Origin: Arthrospiribacter ruber
Lineage (GTDB): Bacteria; Bacteroidota; Bacteroidia; Cytophagales; Cyclobacteriaceae
Length of the DNA: 64,000 bases
Assembly (NCBI RefSeq): GCF_019343195.1
Contig: NZ_RPHB01000003.1
Span: 62,001 to 126,000, forward strand
Reading direction: 5' to 3'
Position numbers and translations under genes: made by a program
Notes under the pieces: model-generated
Told to the model about the DNA's origin: nothing
The model's input: the letters and a program-made list of their open reading frames with translations, nothing else
Database searches by the model: none
Part shown: positions 52,702-61,499 of the stretch, one piece after another
Layout of the letters: each line of letters starts with the position of its first letter
Position numbering within the stretch: position 1 is the stretch's first letter

Positions 52702-54204
52702 ATGAAAACCAACTTGCTTCTTATTCTTTGTTTGATTTTGGGGGCCAATTTTCATTGCCAGCCAAAAATCGAGCAGCCCCAGCATGAACTAAGTGAAAAA
52801 TACAGGACGGTAATCCTCACAGACATGACCCATGATGATGGAAATTCCCTGATCCGCTACCTTTATTATGCCTCTCACTTTGACCTGGAAGCCATGATCA
52901 TTACCAATCAGCTTCCCGATTTCAACCATGATGATACAGGTCCCTGGGACAAGGCCATGTCCATTTTGAATGCTTATCAGGAAGAACTGCCACAATTAAG
53001 GAAGCATGATCCTGCCTTACCCGCTTATGAAGAATTGCTGGCGATCACCAAAAGAGGAAGAGGCGCACTGCCTATTATTTGGCTGACCAATACCCTGGAA
53101 TTTTCGGACAATATTGCGGATAGATATGTGACAAGCTCTTGGGATTCGGTATATTACCATCATTGGATCGGAGAAGGCCTGACTCCAAAAGGAGAACCCA
53201 AAGACTCCGAGGGCAGTGATTTTTTGGTGGAGGTTTTTGAAAAGGAGGACGACAGGCCCATCTTCATTCAGGCCTGGGGAGGTACCATTACTTTTGTACA
53301 GGCTTTGCATCGCTATAGGGAAAAACACGGTCAGGAAAAGTTCAGACAATTGCTTCCCAAATTGCACCTGTTTGGAATACTCTTTCAGGACATCTCTTTT
53401 GAGTTTTTTGCGGATTTTCTCAAAATGCAGGAAGAAACCTGTGCAGACTTTGGAACGGCTATTCCGACCTACGGCCAAGAACCTGTTACATTGGGTTCTG
53501 TAATGTATGATAATGGCCATTTCTGGCATTACGTGTGGAGTAGAGATCCGGATTGGCAAAAACCGATCGGGCCCAATGAAGTCAATGGGCATGGACCAAT
53601 GTCGGAGATTTATGATAACGGAGGTGAGGGTGACAGTCCTTCCTATTTTTACCTCTTGAGTTCAGTCTTTGGATTGAATGATCCGCTAGACCCCACTCAG
53701 GGAAGCTGGGGATCTAGGTTTGAGCAAATGGGTGATGGTTTTCCCGAAAATTACTATTCTACCTGTGGCATCCCTCAGACCGAACTCAGCCGTTGGGATA
53801 AAGCCGTCAACAACAGTTTTAAAAACCGCCTGCTGTGGTCAGTAAAAGAGCCCGGCGAAGTCAACCGGGAGCCTCATGCGGTCATCACTGGCCATCCCTC
53901 GGGACAGGTCATACACATGTCAGTAAGGCCCGGCGAAGTAATTACCTTAGATGCCAGTGCATCCGCTGACCCTGATGGAGATACGCTTTCCTTTAACTGG
54001 TTCAGGTACGACATGGCAGATGGCTATACAGGCAACTTTGAAATCCAGTATCCTTCCCAGGCGAAACAAGAATTCATCATACCCAAGGATATTGGAGAGG
54101 ACAGTATCCACTTGATATTGGAGGTAAAGGACCATGGAACTCCTTCCCTCACTGCTTACAGAAGAATAATAATCAAATCAATGAAACAAACCCAAAAGCT
54201 ATGA
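52702..54204 (+). CDS. DUF1593 / nucleoside-hydrolase-like exported protein
   Basis: 500 residues. Hydrophobic export signal (1-19) ending near a cysteine (FHC, not a canonical lipobox). The nucleoside-hydrolase-like domain (about 34-390) has the aspartate-rich start TDMTHDDGNSLIRYLYY in place of the DTDxxxDD calcium loop, and the C-terminal Ig/PKD-like domain (about 395-495; ITLDASASADPDGDTLSFNW) fits the Sde182-type architecture. Expected to hydrolyse a glycosidic bond outside the cytoplasm; substrate uncertain. It follows rbsK by 35 bp and overlaps the next gene by ATGA. Confidence 0.85.
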   Translation: MKTNLLLILCLILGANFHCQPKIEQPQHELSEKYRTVILTDMTHDDGNSLIRYLYYASHFDLEAMIITNQLPDFNHDDTGPWDKAMSILNAYQEELPQLRKHDPALPAYEELLAITKRGRGALPIIWLTNTLEFSDNIADRYVTSSWDSVYYHHWIGEGLTPKGEPKDSEGSDFLVEVFEKEDDRPIFIQAWGGTITFVQALHRYREKHGQEKFRQLLPKLHLFGILFQDISFEFFADFLKMQEETCADFGTAIPTYGQEPVTLGSVMYDNGHFWHYVWSRDPDWQKPIGPNEVNGHGPMSEIYDNGGEGDSPSYFYLLSSVFGLNDPLDPTQGSWGSRFEQMGDGFPENYYSTCGIPQTELSRWDKAVNNSFKNRLLWSVKEPGEVNREPHAVITGHPSGQVIHMSVRPGEVITLDASASADPDGDTLSFNWFRYDMADGYTGNFEIQYPSQAKQEFIIPKDIGEDSIHLILEVKDHGTPSLTAYRRIIIKSMKQTQKL

Positions 54205-55232
54205 AAAACCATTTCTTTTTTACACTTATCTGTGCAATTCTGCTTTTCTCCTGCAAAGCGGAGAAGACGGAGTCAGAAGTCGTAGCAGATAAGGAGAAAG
54301 CCAAAATCCGGTTGATCTACGATACTGATGCCAATAATGAATTGGATGACCAGTTTGCCCTGATGTACATTTTGGTCAATGGGCCAACATTTGACCTGGA
54401 AGGTGTGACAGTAAATGCCACTTGGAGTGGTGGCAATATCGATGAACATTATGAAGAGGCCAAACGAATTCTTCAGCTGGGTAAGCGCTATGGGAAAATA
54501 CCGCTTTTGAAAGGTGCAGATGGTTCATTTGATGCTATCAGGGATCAAGTTGGCGCGATTGATTTTGACGGAAAGGCAGGTGTTGATTTCATTATTGAGC
54601 AGGCAAACCGGGATACCGGGGAGGAATTGATACTGCTTGCAGTAGGCAAACTGACCAATGTGGCACTGGCTTTGGAAAAAGATCCTTCCATCGCTGAAAA
54701 GATGCGGGTGGTTTGGCTGGGTTCCAATTATCCAAAGCCCGGAGAATACAATCAGGACAATGACACAGTTTCTATGAATTATGTGCTCAACACCAAGGTG
54801 CCATTTGAAATGGTTACAGTTCGGTACGGAGAGCCTAGCGGAACGGATGCAGTGAAGGTAACACAAGCCGAAATCAATGAACGAATTCCCGGCATGGGGC
54901 CCAAAATACAGCAGCCCATTACAGGTAGGCATGGAGGTGAGTTTCACACTTTTGGTGATTATGCAGTGAGTCTGTTTGAACATATAGATTATCATGGTGA
55001 TCCTCCTTCCAGGGCCTTGTTTGACATGGTTGCAGCGGCAATATTAAAGAACCCAAACTGGGGTGAGAAATCTGAGGTTCCAGCCCCGATTTTAATTGAC
55101 AATCAATGGGAGGAAAGGCCTGAAAACCCAAGAAAGATATGGGTTTGGGAAAACTTTGATAGGGATGGCGTGATGGCCGACTTTTATCAAACGCTGGAAG
55201 ATTATGAGCTCGTTCAACCCAAAAATCCATAG
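54201..55232 (+). CDS. Nucleoside hydrolase lipoprotein
   Basis: 343 residues. Lipobox LFSC (Cys18). Nucleoside hydrolase fold with the calcium/ribose site DTDANNELDDQFAL (about 36-49) and the second-half segments LLAVGKLTNVALALEKDP and VWLGSNYP. Splits ribonucleosides into base and ribose; the lipid anchor places it in the periplasm or on the surface, unlike cytoplasmic E. coli homologs. It overlaps the DUF1593 gene by 4 bp and ends 2 bp before the permease, so the three are co-translated. Confidence 0.92.
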   Translation: MKNHFFFTLICAILLFSCKAEKTESEVVADKEKAKIRLIYDTDANNELDDQFALMYILVNGPTFDLEGVTVNATWSGGNIDEHYEEAKRILQLGKRYGKIPLLKGADGSFDAIRDQVGAIDFDGKAGVDFIIEQANRDTGEELILLAVGKLTNVALALEKDPSIAEKMRVVWLGSNYPKPGEYNQDNDTVSMNYVLNTKVPFEMVTVRYGEPSGTDAVKVTQAEINERIPGMGPKIQQPITGRHGGEFHTFGDYAVSLFEHIDYHGDPPSRALFDMVAAAILKNPNWGEKSEVPAPILIDNQWEERPENPRKIWVWENFDRDGVMADFYQTLEDYELVQPKNP

Positions 55233-55234
55233 CC

Positions 55235-56233
55235 ATGTACATTATCGAATCATATTCCTTAGCGGTGATCTTCTGCATTATCACCATGCTTTGCTGGGGC
55301 TCTTGGGCCAATACCCAAAAACTGGCCGGTTCAAAATGGCGCTTTGAACTTTTCTACTGGGATTATGTATTCGGAATTGTGATCCTAGCATTGGTCTTTG
55401 GGCTGACACTAGGCAGCACAGGGGATGCAGGAAGGAGTTTTTCGGAGGATCTGTTCCAGGCTGATTCCAAAAGCTATACTTTGGCCTTTTTAGGTGGAGT
55501 AATTTTTAATTTGGCCAATATACTGATTGTTGCAGCGATTGCATATGCGGGGATGTCTGTGGCTTTTCCTGTCGGCATTGGATTGGCCTTGGTCTTGGGA
55601 GTCATCGTCAATTATGTATCCGCTCAAAAAGGAGATCCTTTGCTGTTGTTTTTGGGAGTAGCATTGGTGGTTATGGCCATTGTGATGGATGCTTTTGCGT
55701 ATAAGAAGCTTGCACAGACCAAGCAAAAAAGTCCAAGAACGGGTTTGATGTTGGCATTGGCAGGAGGATTTTTGATGTCTTTCTTTTATTTCTTTGTGGC
55801 ACAGTCCATGTCACTGGATTTCAGCAATCCCGAGGGCGGCAAGTTCACCCCTTACGGAGCGGTATTTGTATTTTCCATAGGGATCTTAATGAGCAATTTT
55901 GTGTTCAATACTATTCTGATGAGAAAGCCTATAGAAGGTCGGCCTCTAAATGCCACAGATTATTTCAAAGGAAGTCCTTGGGTTCACTTTGTGGGGATTT
56001 TGGGAGGAATTATCTGGTGTATTGGAATGTCCTTTAGCATCATTGCAGCGGAAAAGGCAGGTCCTGCGATTTCTTACGGATTGGGTCAGGGGGCGACCAT
56101 GGTTGCGGCATTTTGGGGAGTGGTTATTTGGAGAGAATTTAAGGAAGCACCCAAGAGCACCAACACCCTACTTGGTGGGATGTTTTTGCTTTTCCTTATT
56201 GGATTGACGCTGATTGTCTATGCGGGGAGTTAA
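55235..56233 (+). CDS. DMT-superfamily permease (ureide-permease / GRP sugar-transporter type)
   Basis: 332 residues, about ten membrane helices in two five-helix halves. The opening MLCWGSWANTQKL and the central FPVGIGLALVLGVIVNY match the ureide-permease/glucose-ribose-porter group of the drug/metabolite transporter superfamily. Given the upstream ribokinase and exported nucleoside hydrolases, ribose is the most likely cargo, with nucleobases or nucleosides as alternatives. Last gene of the operon; repeat cluster 8 starts right after it. Confidence 0.85.
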   Translation: MYIIESYSLAVIFCIITMLCWGSWANTQKLAGSKWRFELFYWDYVFGIVILALVFGLTLGSTGDAGRSFSEDLFQADSKSYTLAFLGGVIFNLANILIVAAIAYAGMSVAFPVGIGLALVLGVIVNYVSAQKGDPLLLFLGVALVVMAIVMDAFAYKKLAQTKQKSPRTGLMLALAGGFLMSFFYFFVAQSMSLDFSNPEGGKFTPYGAVFVFSIGILMSNFVFNTILMRKPIEGRPLNATDYFKGSPWVHFVGILGGIIWCIGMSFSIIAAEKAGPAISYGLGQGATMVAAFWGVVIWREFKEAPKSTNTLLGGMFLLFLIGLTLIVYAGS

Positions 56234-56332
56234 AGGAATTGAGTGAAAGTACCAAGTACCAAGTACCAAGTACGAAGTACTAAGAAGGGTTGGAGTGGAT
56301 ATGAGACGGTAGACATGAGATTTGAGATTTGA

Positions 56333-56463
56333 GAAAGGTACCAGGTACAAAGTACGAAGAAGGGTTTGAGAATGAAAAAGGCTTCTCCTTGTCACCCCGA
56401 CGAAGGAGGGGTCTATTTATCACAATTAATCATAGATTTTTCACTTCGTTCAAAATGACAAGG
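56333..56463 (+). repeat. Exact 131 bp direct repeat, copy 1
   Basis: Identical base for base to 57113-57243, exactly 780 bp away, with similarity continuing about 15-20 bp on both sides with single mismatches. It contains GGTACCAGGTACAAAGTACG, CCCCGACGAAGGAGGGGTCT and TTTTTCACTTCGTTCAAAAT modules, so a composite of several modules was copied as one piece. Confidence 0.95.
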
Positions 56464-57112
56464 TGAAGCCTTCTTGGTGTCTTAGCGCCTCCCGATCTTT
56501 GGGACAGGTTCGTGGCTATTAAAAATGGGTTCCCGCCAAGACGCAAAGGCGCGAAGTAGCGCAGAGACAATAAAGGCAGTGCCGGAGTTACAAACTCCTT
56601 TACCAACAGTCCGAAGGCACAGCCTCCGGACAACTTGTGAGTATTTGAAACCTTCAAATTAGAATAACCTTGCCATGGAAATTAGGAGGGGAGGAAGGAA
56701 AATGGACCGGGCCAGCGTAAGCCTTGCGCGCTGATAGAGCCTGTCCCGATTTTTTCGGGAATTCCATTTTCTTGATCTTTTTGGTTACTTTTTGTATCAA
56801 AGCCTGTCCCGAACGTCGGGAACAAAAAGTGACTAAAGAAACTGATCTTAAATTTAGCGTTATGCTGAAGAATCCTTTAATTAATGGATAAATCACCATT
56901 AAACATTTTGCTTTTAGCATTTGCGTAGTAGCGAGAAATCAGATGTCTCATTGCATTCGACATGACAAGGTGAAGCATTCTTGGTGTCTTAGCGCCTTAG
57001 TGGCAATAAAGGTTCACGCGGAGACACAAAGGCGCTAGACATGAGGTTGGAGAATGAAAAAGGCCTCGTAACTCGTAAATCGAATCTCGTAAATAAAAGA
57101 TATGAGATTTGC

Positions 57113-57243
57113 GAAAGGTACCAGGTACAAAGTACGAAGAAGGGTTTGAGAATGAAAAAGGCTTCTCCTTGTCACCCCGACGAAGGAGGGGTCTATTTAT
57201 CACAATTAATCATAGATTTTTCACTTCGTTCAAAATGACAAGG
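57113..57243 (+). repeat. Exact 131 bp direct repeat, copy 2
   Basis: Second copy of 56333-56463. The 649 bp between the copies hold other modules, including the CCCGA hairpin segment. Identity over modules that elsewhere differ freely indicates a recent duplication or gene conversion. Confidence 0.95.
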
Positions 57244-57639
57244 CGAAGCCTTCTTGGTGCCTTGATGTCTCATTCGTGGCAATAAAGGTTCACGCGAAGG
57301 TCCAAAGGCGCTAAACATAAGGTTGGAGAATGAAAAAGGCCTCGTAACTCGTATTTCGTAAATCATTTTAAGACTTAAGATGCTAGACATAAGACACAAG
57401 ATGGGTTGGAGTGAGTAGAGGGCCTCGTAACTCGTAAATCGTATCTCGTAAATAAAAGATATGAAATTTGAGACATGAGAAAGGTACCAAGTACCAAGTA
57501 CAATGTACTAAGAAGGGTTGAGGTGAGTAGAGGGCCCCGTAATTCGTCAATCGTACTTCGTAAATTGAAACTAGAGACAGGCCTGTGGCAGTGGACGGTC
57601 GACTGTGGACCAATCACCCAATCACCGTCGAATCCAAAC

Positions 57640-58677
57640 TCAAAAAGCTTCCTCCACATCATACTTCCAAAGGTAAAAAAATGCCCTTTCCACCCCTTCA
57701 AATGACCTTCCCGGATTGGTTCGGATGGTGACCCTTTTACCTTCATCATCCGCCAATTTTACCATCTGATGGCTTCCAAAATAGGAGATTTTGACGATTT
57801 TTCCTGTGAGTTGCTGCCCGTCCCGCTGTACTACTTCCCCGTGTTCGGGGCGGAACATCAGCTTCACTTTGTTTTTGTATTTTTTGGCCTCTGGATCTGA
57901 GATGAATCCAAAAGAAGTATGCCATCCCTCCTGAAGTGGAGTAGCCATGATTTCGTTTCTTTTTCCAAAGAAGTTGGCCACATAGGGATTCACCGGGGTT
58001 TCATATAGGTGTTTAGGGATATCGATCTGCTGCAAATATCCTTTATGCAAAATTGCTATCCTATCAGCTGTTGACAAAGCATCTTTGGTATCATGGGTCA
58101 CAAAAATGGCTGTAATCCCTGTTTTTTTGATGATCTGCCGGATTTCTTCCCTTACCTGATCCTTGAGCATGGCGTCAAGGTTGCTGAAAGGCTCATCCAT
58201 CAATAAGATCTTTGGATTTGGCGCAATAGCCCTGGCCAAAGCTACACGCTGCTGCTGCCCACCGGAAAGCTGATGGGGGTATTTTTGGTAATCTTCATGA
58301 AGTCCCACGAGCTTTAAGGTATCCCGTGCAATTTTATCCACATCACCCATACTCTTTTTCAACCCAAACTTGATGTTTTCTAAAATGGTCAAATGGGGGA
58401 AAAGTGCATAATCCTGGAAAACCATTCCCACTTTTCTTTCATGGGCAGGAACGGATTTTTTTCCGGACACGATTACCTGCCCTGAGAGGGAGATACTTCC
58501 GGAATCAGGATGCTCAAGACCGGCAATCAGACGGAGTACGGTAGTTTTTCCGGATCCGCTTTCTCCCACCAAGGCAAGGATCTCTCCTTCCTCCACTTCA
58601 AAGGAAACGTCGCTGACAGCGAAATCCTTGGCATCTTGGTACTTTTTATGAATGTTTTGGAGTGATAAAATCCTCAT
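57640..58677 (-). CDS. fbpC: Ferric iron ABC transporter, ATP-binding protein
   Basis: 345 residues. ABC ATPase of the FbpC/CysA-PotA type: Walker A GESGSGKTT (about 37-45), signature LSGGQQQRVALARA, Walker B LLMDEPFSNLDA and switch FVTHDTKDA. The C-terminal TOBE-like regulatory domain (about 240-345) contains FFGKRNEIMATPL and LMFRPEHGEV. It energises uptake of Fe3+ from the periplasm. Third gene of the fbpABC order, 11 bp after the permease. Confidence 0.9.
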   Translation of the reverse strand: MRILSLQNIHKKYQDAKDFAVSDVSFEVEEGEILALVGESGSGKTTVLRLIAGLEHPDSGSISLSGQVIVSGKKSVPAHERKVGMVFQDYALFPHLTILENIKFGLKKSMGDVDKIARDTLKLVGLHEDYQKYPHQLSGGQQQRVALARAIAPNPKILLMDEPFSNLDAMLKDQVREEIRQIIKKTGITAIFVTHDTKDALSTADRIAILHKGYLQQIDIPKHLYETPVNPYVANFFGKRNEIMATPLQEGWHTSFGFISDPEAKKYKNKVKLMFRPEHGEVVQRDGQQLTGKIVKISYFGSHQMVKLADDEGKRVTIRTNPGRSFEGVERAFFYLWKYDVEEAF

Positions 58678-58688
58678 CCTGTTTCCAC

Positions 58689-60326
58689 CTAGGGTTCTCT
58701 TTTTTTGATCAGTTTATTGAGGAATATGATAGGGATGATACCGGTAAGGATAATGATCAGTGCAGCGTTGGCTGATTCTGCAATCATCTCGTTGGTAGCC
58801 ATATCAAATGCCTTAGTGGCCAATGTCTGGTAGTTGAACGGGCGCAGGATCAAAGTTAAGGGTAATTCTTTCAATACATCCACAAAAACCAACAATATGC
58901 CCGAAATGAGGCTGGTTTTGATCAATGGTAGATCGATTTTCCAGAGCGTCTTTGTGCTTCTTGCTCCCAAGAGCCTGCTTGCCTCATTGACATGTATTCC
59001 TATTTTTTGGAAACCTGCTTCCACCGGATTGTAGCCTACCGCCATAAACCTGACTATATAAGCAAATACTAGGGCAAATAAAGTTCCCGAGAAGAACAAT
59101 CCTGCGGCTTTGGCAGAAATAAATGTACTGTAGATCCATTTGTCCAAAGAAAGCAATGGAATCATGATGCCGACAGCAATGACTGCCCCCGGAATGGCAT
59201 AGCCTAGGGTGGCTACTTTGGTGATGTTTTTTACCCACCTGAATGGACTCAAGCGAAGGGTGTAGAGTAAAATCACTGAAAGCGCTACTATCAATGCCCC
59301 GCTCACTGCCGCCAGCCCAAAGCTCCTATAGACCAAAAGCCAAAAGTCAGTATTGATCACTTTATGGTAGGTAAGGCTTACCCAATGGAGCAATTGCAGG
59401 AAAGGAAAAAGAAAACTCAAAAAGAATACTGTCCCGCAGATCAGGGTATATAAAACCTGCTTACCTATGATAGGCTTGATCCTTACCAAGGGCTTGTGAA
59501 TGTCCTTGCCAGAGGCATATTGCCTGTTGCCGCGCTGCAAAGATTCCAGGTATAGGATCACAAACACAAAAACCATCAGGATGGCTGCCAGATATATGGC
59601 TGTACCAGCGTCTCCGAGCGAAAACCAAGCCCTGAAAATTCCTGTCGTAAAGGTATTGACCCCAAAATACTTTACCGTTCCATAATCGTTGAGCACTTCC
59701 ATAGAGGCCAATGCGATACCGGCCACTATTGCCGGTCTAGCCATAGGTAAGGCTACTTTGAAAAAGGTCTGAAACCTGTTTTTTCCCAAAAGAAAAGAGG
59801 CTTCCTGTAAGGTCTTGGACTGCTGTACAAATGAAGACCGTGTAATAAGAAAAACATAGGGAAACAAGGTGATCGAAAGAATGAAAATGGCACCGGGCAG
59901 GTTCATCAGGTCCAGCAGGCTTCCTTTGACATGAATGTCAAATGTATTTCTTAAAAAAACCTGGATGGGACCTGTATAATCGAGCATTCCCACATAGGTA
60001 TAAGCCATGATGTAGCCCGGAAATCCCAAAGGAAGAATCAAGAGCCACTCGAAATATTTTCTTCCTGGAAACTCATAATTGGAAACTAGCCAGGCTGTAC
60101 TTACTCCCAACAAAAAAGTCATAACTGCCACGCCGAGGAGCAGCAAAATGGTATTCTGGAAATAACCGAAAAGGAGATTGTTGGCAATGTGCTGCCAACT
60201 ATCTCCGGGTCGGTCAAATAGCTTGAAGAATATGGTAAACAGTGGGGTAGCTATCAAAAGCAAGATCAGCAATGAATAGCCTGTCCACTTGTTCCACCAA
60301 TAATAATTGCTTTTTACTATGCTCAA
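58689..60326 (-). CDS. fbpB: Ferric iron ABC transporter, fused permease
   Basis: 545 residues, about twelve membrane helices; two homologous halves each carry the cytoplasmic EAA-type loop (LQEASFLLGKNRFQTFFKVALPMARPAI and VNEASRLLGARSTKTLWKIDLPLIKTSL). The double-length permease is typical of FbpB. The channel works with FbpC and with the binding protein 7 bp upstream. Confidence 0.9.
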   Translation of the reverse strand: MSIVKSNYYWWNKWTGYSLLILLLIATPLFTIFFKLFDRPGDSWQHIANNLLFGYFQNTILLLLGVAVMTFLLGVSTAWLVSNYEFPGRKYFEWLLILPLGFPGYIMAYTYVGMLDYTGPIQVFLRNTFDIHVKGSLLDLMNLPGAIFILSITLFPYVFLITRSSFVQQSKTLQEASFLLGKNRFQTFFKVALPMARPAIVAGIALASMEVLNDYGTVKYFGVNTFTTGIFRAWFSLGDAGTAIYLAAILMVFVFVILYLESLQRGNRQYASGKDIHKPLVRIKPIIGKQVLYTLICGTVFFLSFLFPFLQLLHWVSLTYHKVINTDFWLLVYRSFGLAAVSGALIVALSVILLYTLRLSPFRWVKNITKVATLGYAIPGAVIAVGIMIPLLSLDKWIYSTFISAKAAGLFFSGTLFALVFAYIVRFMAVGYNPVEAGFQKIGIHVNEASRLLGARSTKTLWKIDLPLIKTSLISGILLVFVDVLKELPLTLILRPFNYQTLATKAFDMATNEMIAESANAALIIILTGIIPIIFLNKLIKKREP

Positions 60327-60333
60327 AACAGCC

Positions 60334-61365
60334 TTATTTCCACCCTACTTTATCAAAGATGACTACTGCATCACTGTTGTTGTCTCCCAAAACGGATAGA
60401 TTGAGTTCATCAGACTTAAAGTCTCCCCAACTCTTCAGCAAGTCGGAGAAGTCTACATTTGGGTTTACAGGATACTCAAAGTTGATATTTGCCAAGAACT
60501 CCTGAGACTCCTGATTGGACAAAAACTCAAGCAGTTTTACGGCATTGTCTTTATTGGGGGCATATTTGGTTACTCCTGCTCCTGAGATATTGATGTGCGT
60601 GCCTCTGTCTCCTTGATTGGGAAAGAAAATGCCTACTTTCTCAGCAGCTTTCCTTTCTTCTTCATTGGAATCATTGAGCATGATGCCGATGTAGTAAGTG
60701 TTGACGATAGCCACATCTCCTTCACCTGAGGCAACTGCTTTGACCTGGTCTCTGTCCGATCCTTTTGGATCCCTTGCCATATTGGCCAATAGACCAGCAG
60801 CCCACTGTTCTGCTCCTTCTTTGCCATGGTGTGCAATGATAGACGCCAAAAGCGATTGATTATAGATATTTTCGGATGACCTGGTCAAAACCCTTCCTTT
60901 CCACTCTTCTTCTGTCAAAGCTTCATAAGTGCTGAGGTCCTCTGGGTTGACGCGGTCTTTGCTGTAGGCAAAAATCCTAGCTCTATAAGTCAGTCCAAAC
61001 CAATTTCCCTCAGGATCACGATATTTGGAAGGGATGTTGGAATTGAGGGTTTCTGAGCTGACACCCTGCAAAAGATCTTTGGTCTTGGCCCTGTGCAACC
61101 TTCCGGCATCCACAGTGATCAATACGTCAGCAGGAGAACTGGCGCCTTCAAGCTCCAGTTTTTGGATAAGTTCGTCAGCAGATGCTGAAACCACATTTAC
61201 CTTGATCCCGGTCTCTTCGGTAAATTTATCGAAAAGCTGCTGATCTGCTTCGTAGTGTCGATGGGTATAGACGTTGACGACGTCATCCTGAGAGCTTCCT
61301 CCGCAAGACAACAGGATGCTTCCGGTCAGGACCAATAATGCTGATTGTAGGATATTCTTGATCAT
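60334..61365 (-). CDS. fbpA: Ferric iron ABC transporter, substrate-binding lipoprotein
   Basis: 343 residues. Lipobox LLSC (near Cys21). Periplasmic binding-protein fold (VVNVYTHRHYEADQQLFDKF) with the paired tyrosines of the FbpA/FutA iron site in VAIVNTYYIGIM. It captures Fe3+ and delivers it to FbpB. First gene of the minus-strand operon. A palindrome overlapping its -7 element suggests control by an iron-dependent repressor, and oxyR is divergent 134 bp away. Confidence 0.9.
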   Translation of the reverse strand: MIKNILQSALLVLTGSILLSCGGSSQDDVVNVYTHRHYEADQQLFDKFTEETGIKVNVVSASADELIQKLELEGASSPADVLITVDAGRLHRAKTKDLLQGVSSETLNSNIPSKYRDPEGNWFGLTYRARIFAYSKDRVNPEDLSTYEALTEEEWKGRVLTRSSENIYNQSLLASIIAHHGKEGAEQWAAGLLANMARDPKGSDRDQVKAVASGEGDVAIVNTYYIGIMLNDSNEEERKAAEKVGIFFPNQGDRGTHINISGAGVTKYAPNKDNAVKLLEFLSNQESQEFLANINFEYPVNPNVDFSDLLKSWGDFKSDELNLSVLGDNNSDAVVIFDKVGWK

Positions 61366-61399
61366 AGTTCACATTAATTTGGTGGCGAAATTAATCATT

Positions 61400-61418
61400 A
61401 TTTAAATCAAATCTAAAT
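61400..61418. promoter_or_regulatory. fbpA promoter with overlapping palindromic operator
   Basis: ATTTAAATCAAATCTAAAT is an imperfect 19 bp palindrome whose half-sites (ATTTAAAT and, on the other strand, ATTTAGAT) resemble DtxR/IdeR-type iron boxes. On the minus strand it contains TAGATTTG (61415-61408), an exact TAnnTTTG -7 element 43 bp before the fbpA start. A repressor bound here would block the promoter. Confidence 0.55.
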
Positions 61419-61435
61419 AAAAAGAAAAAGATTTT

Positions 61436-61443
61436 TATATTTG
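61436..61443 (+). promoter_or_regulatory. oxyR promoter -7 element
   Basis: TATATTTG matches TAnnTTTG exactly, 57 bp before the oxyR start; no clear -33 TTTG is present at the expected distance, as often for regulated promoters. Confidence 0.5.
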
Positions 61444-61499
61444 CTCCGAATCCAAAAAATGGGTTTTGACATCAGTTTGGGCGTTTTTTTATAATTATT

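Larger units (their letters stand above)
56240..57600. repeat. Repeat cluster 8, largest mosaic
   Basis: About 1.4 kb between the permease stop and the fbpC stop, without a gene. It combines GGTACCAAGTAC blocks, GGTTGGAGT blocks, TTCACTTCGTTCAAAATGACAAGG (56439, 57219), GGTTC(A/G)CGC blocks, TCGTAAAT blocks and a separate segment (56690-56840) with the hairpins TCCCGATTTTTTCGGGA and TCCCGAACGTCGGGA flanked by TTACTTTTTGT / ACAAAAAGTGA arms. It includes an exact 131 bp duplication listed separately. Several short frames here are repeat-derived. Confidence 0.85.

Noticed and set aside
56430-57749. Several 65-125 codon frames in repeat cluster 8
   Set aside because: Composed of duplicated modules; no conserved start or ribosome site. 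The 124-codon one runs into the fbpC end.
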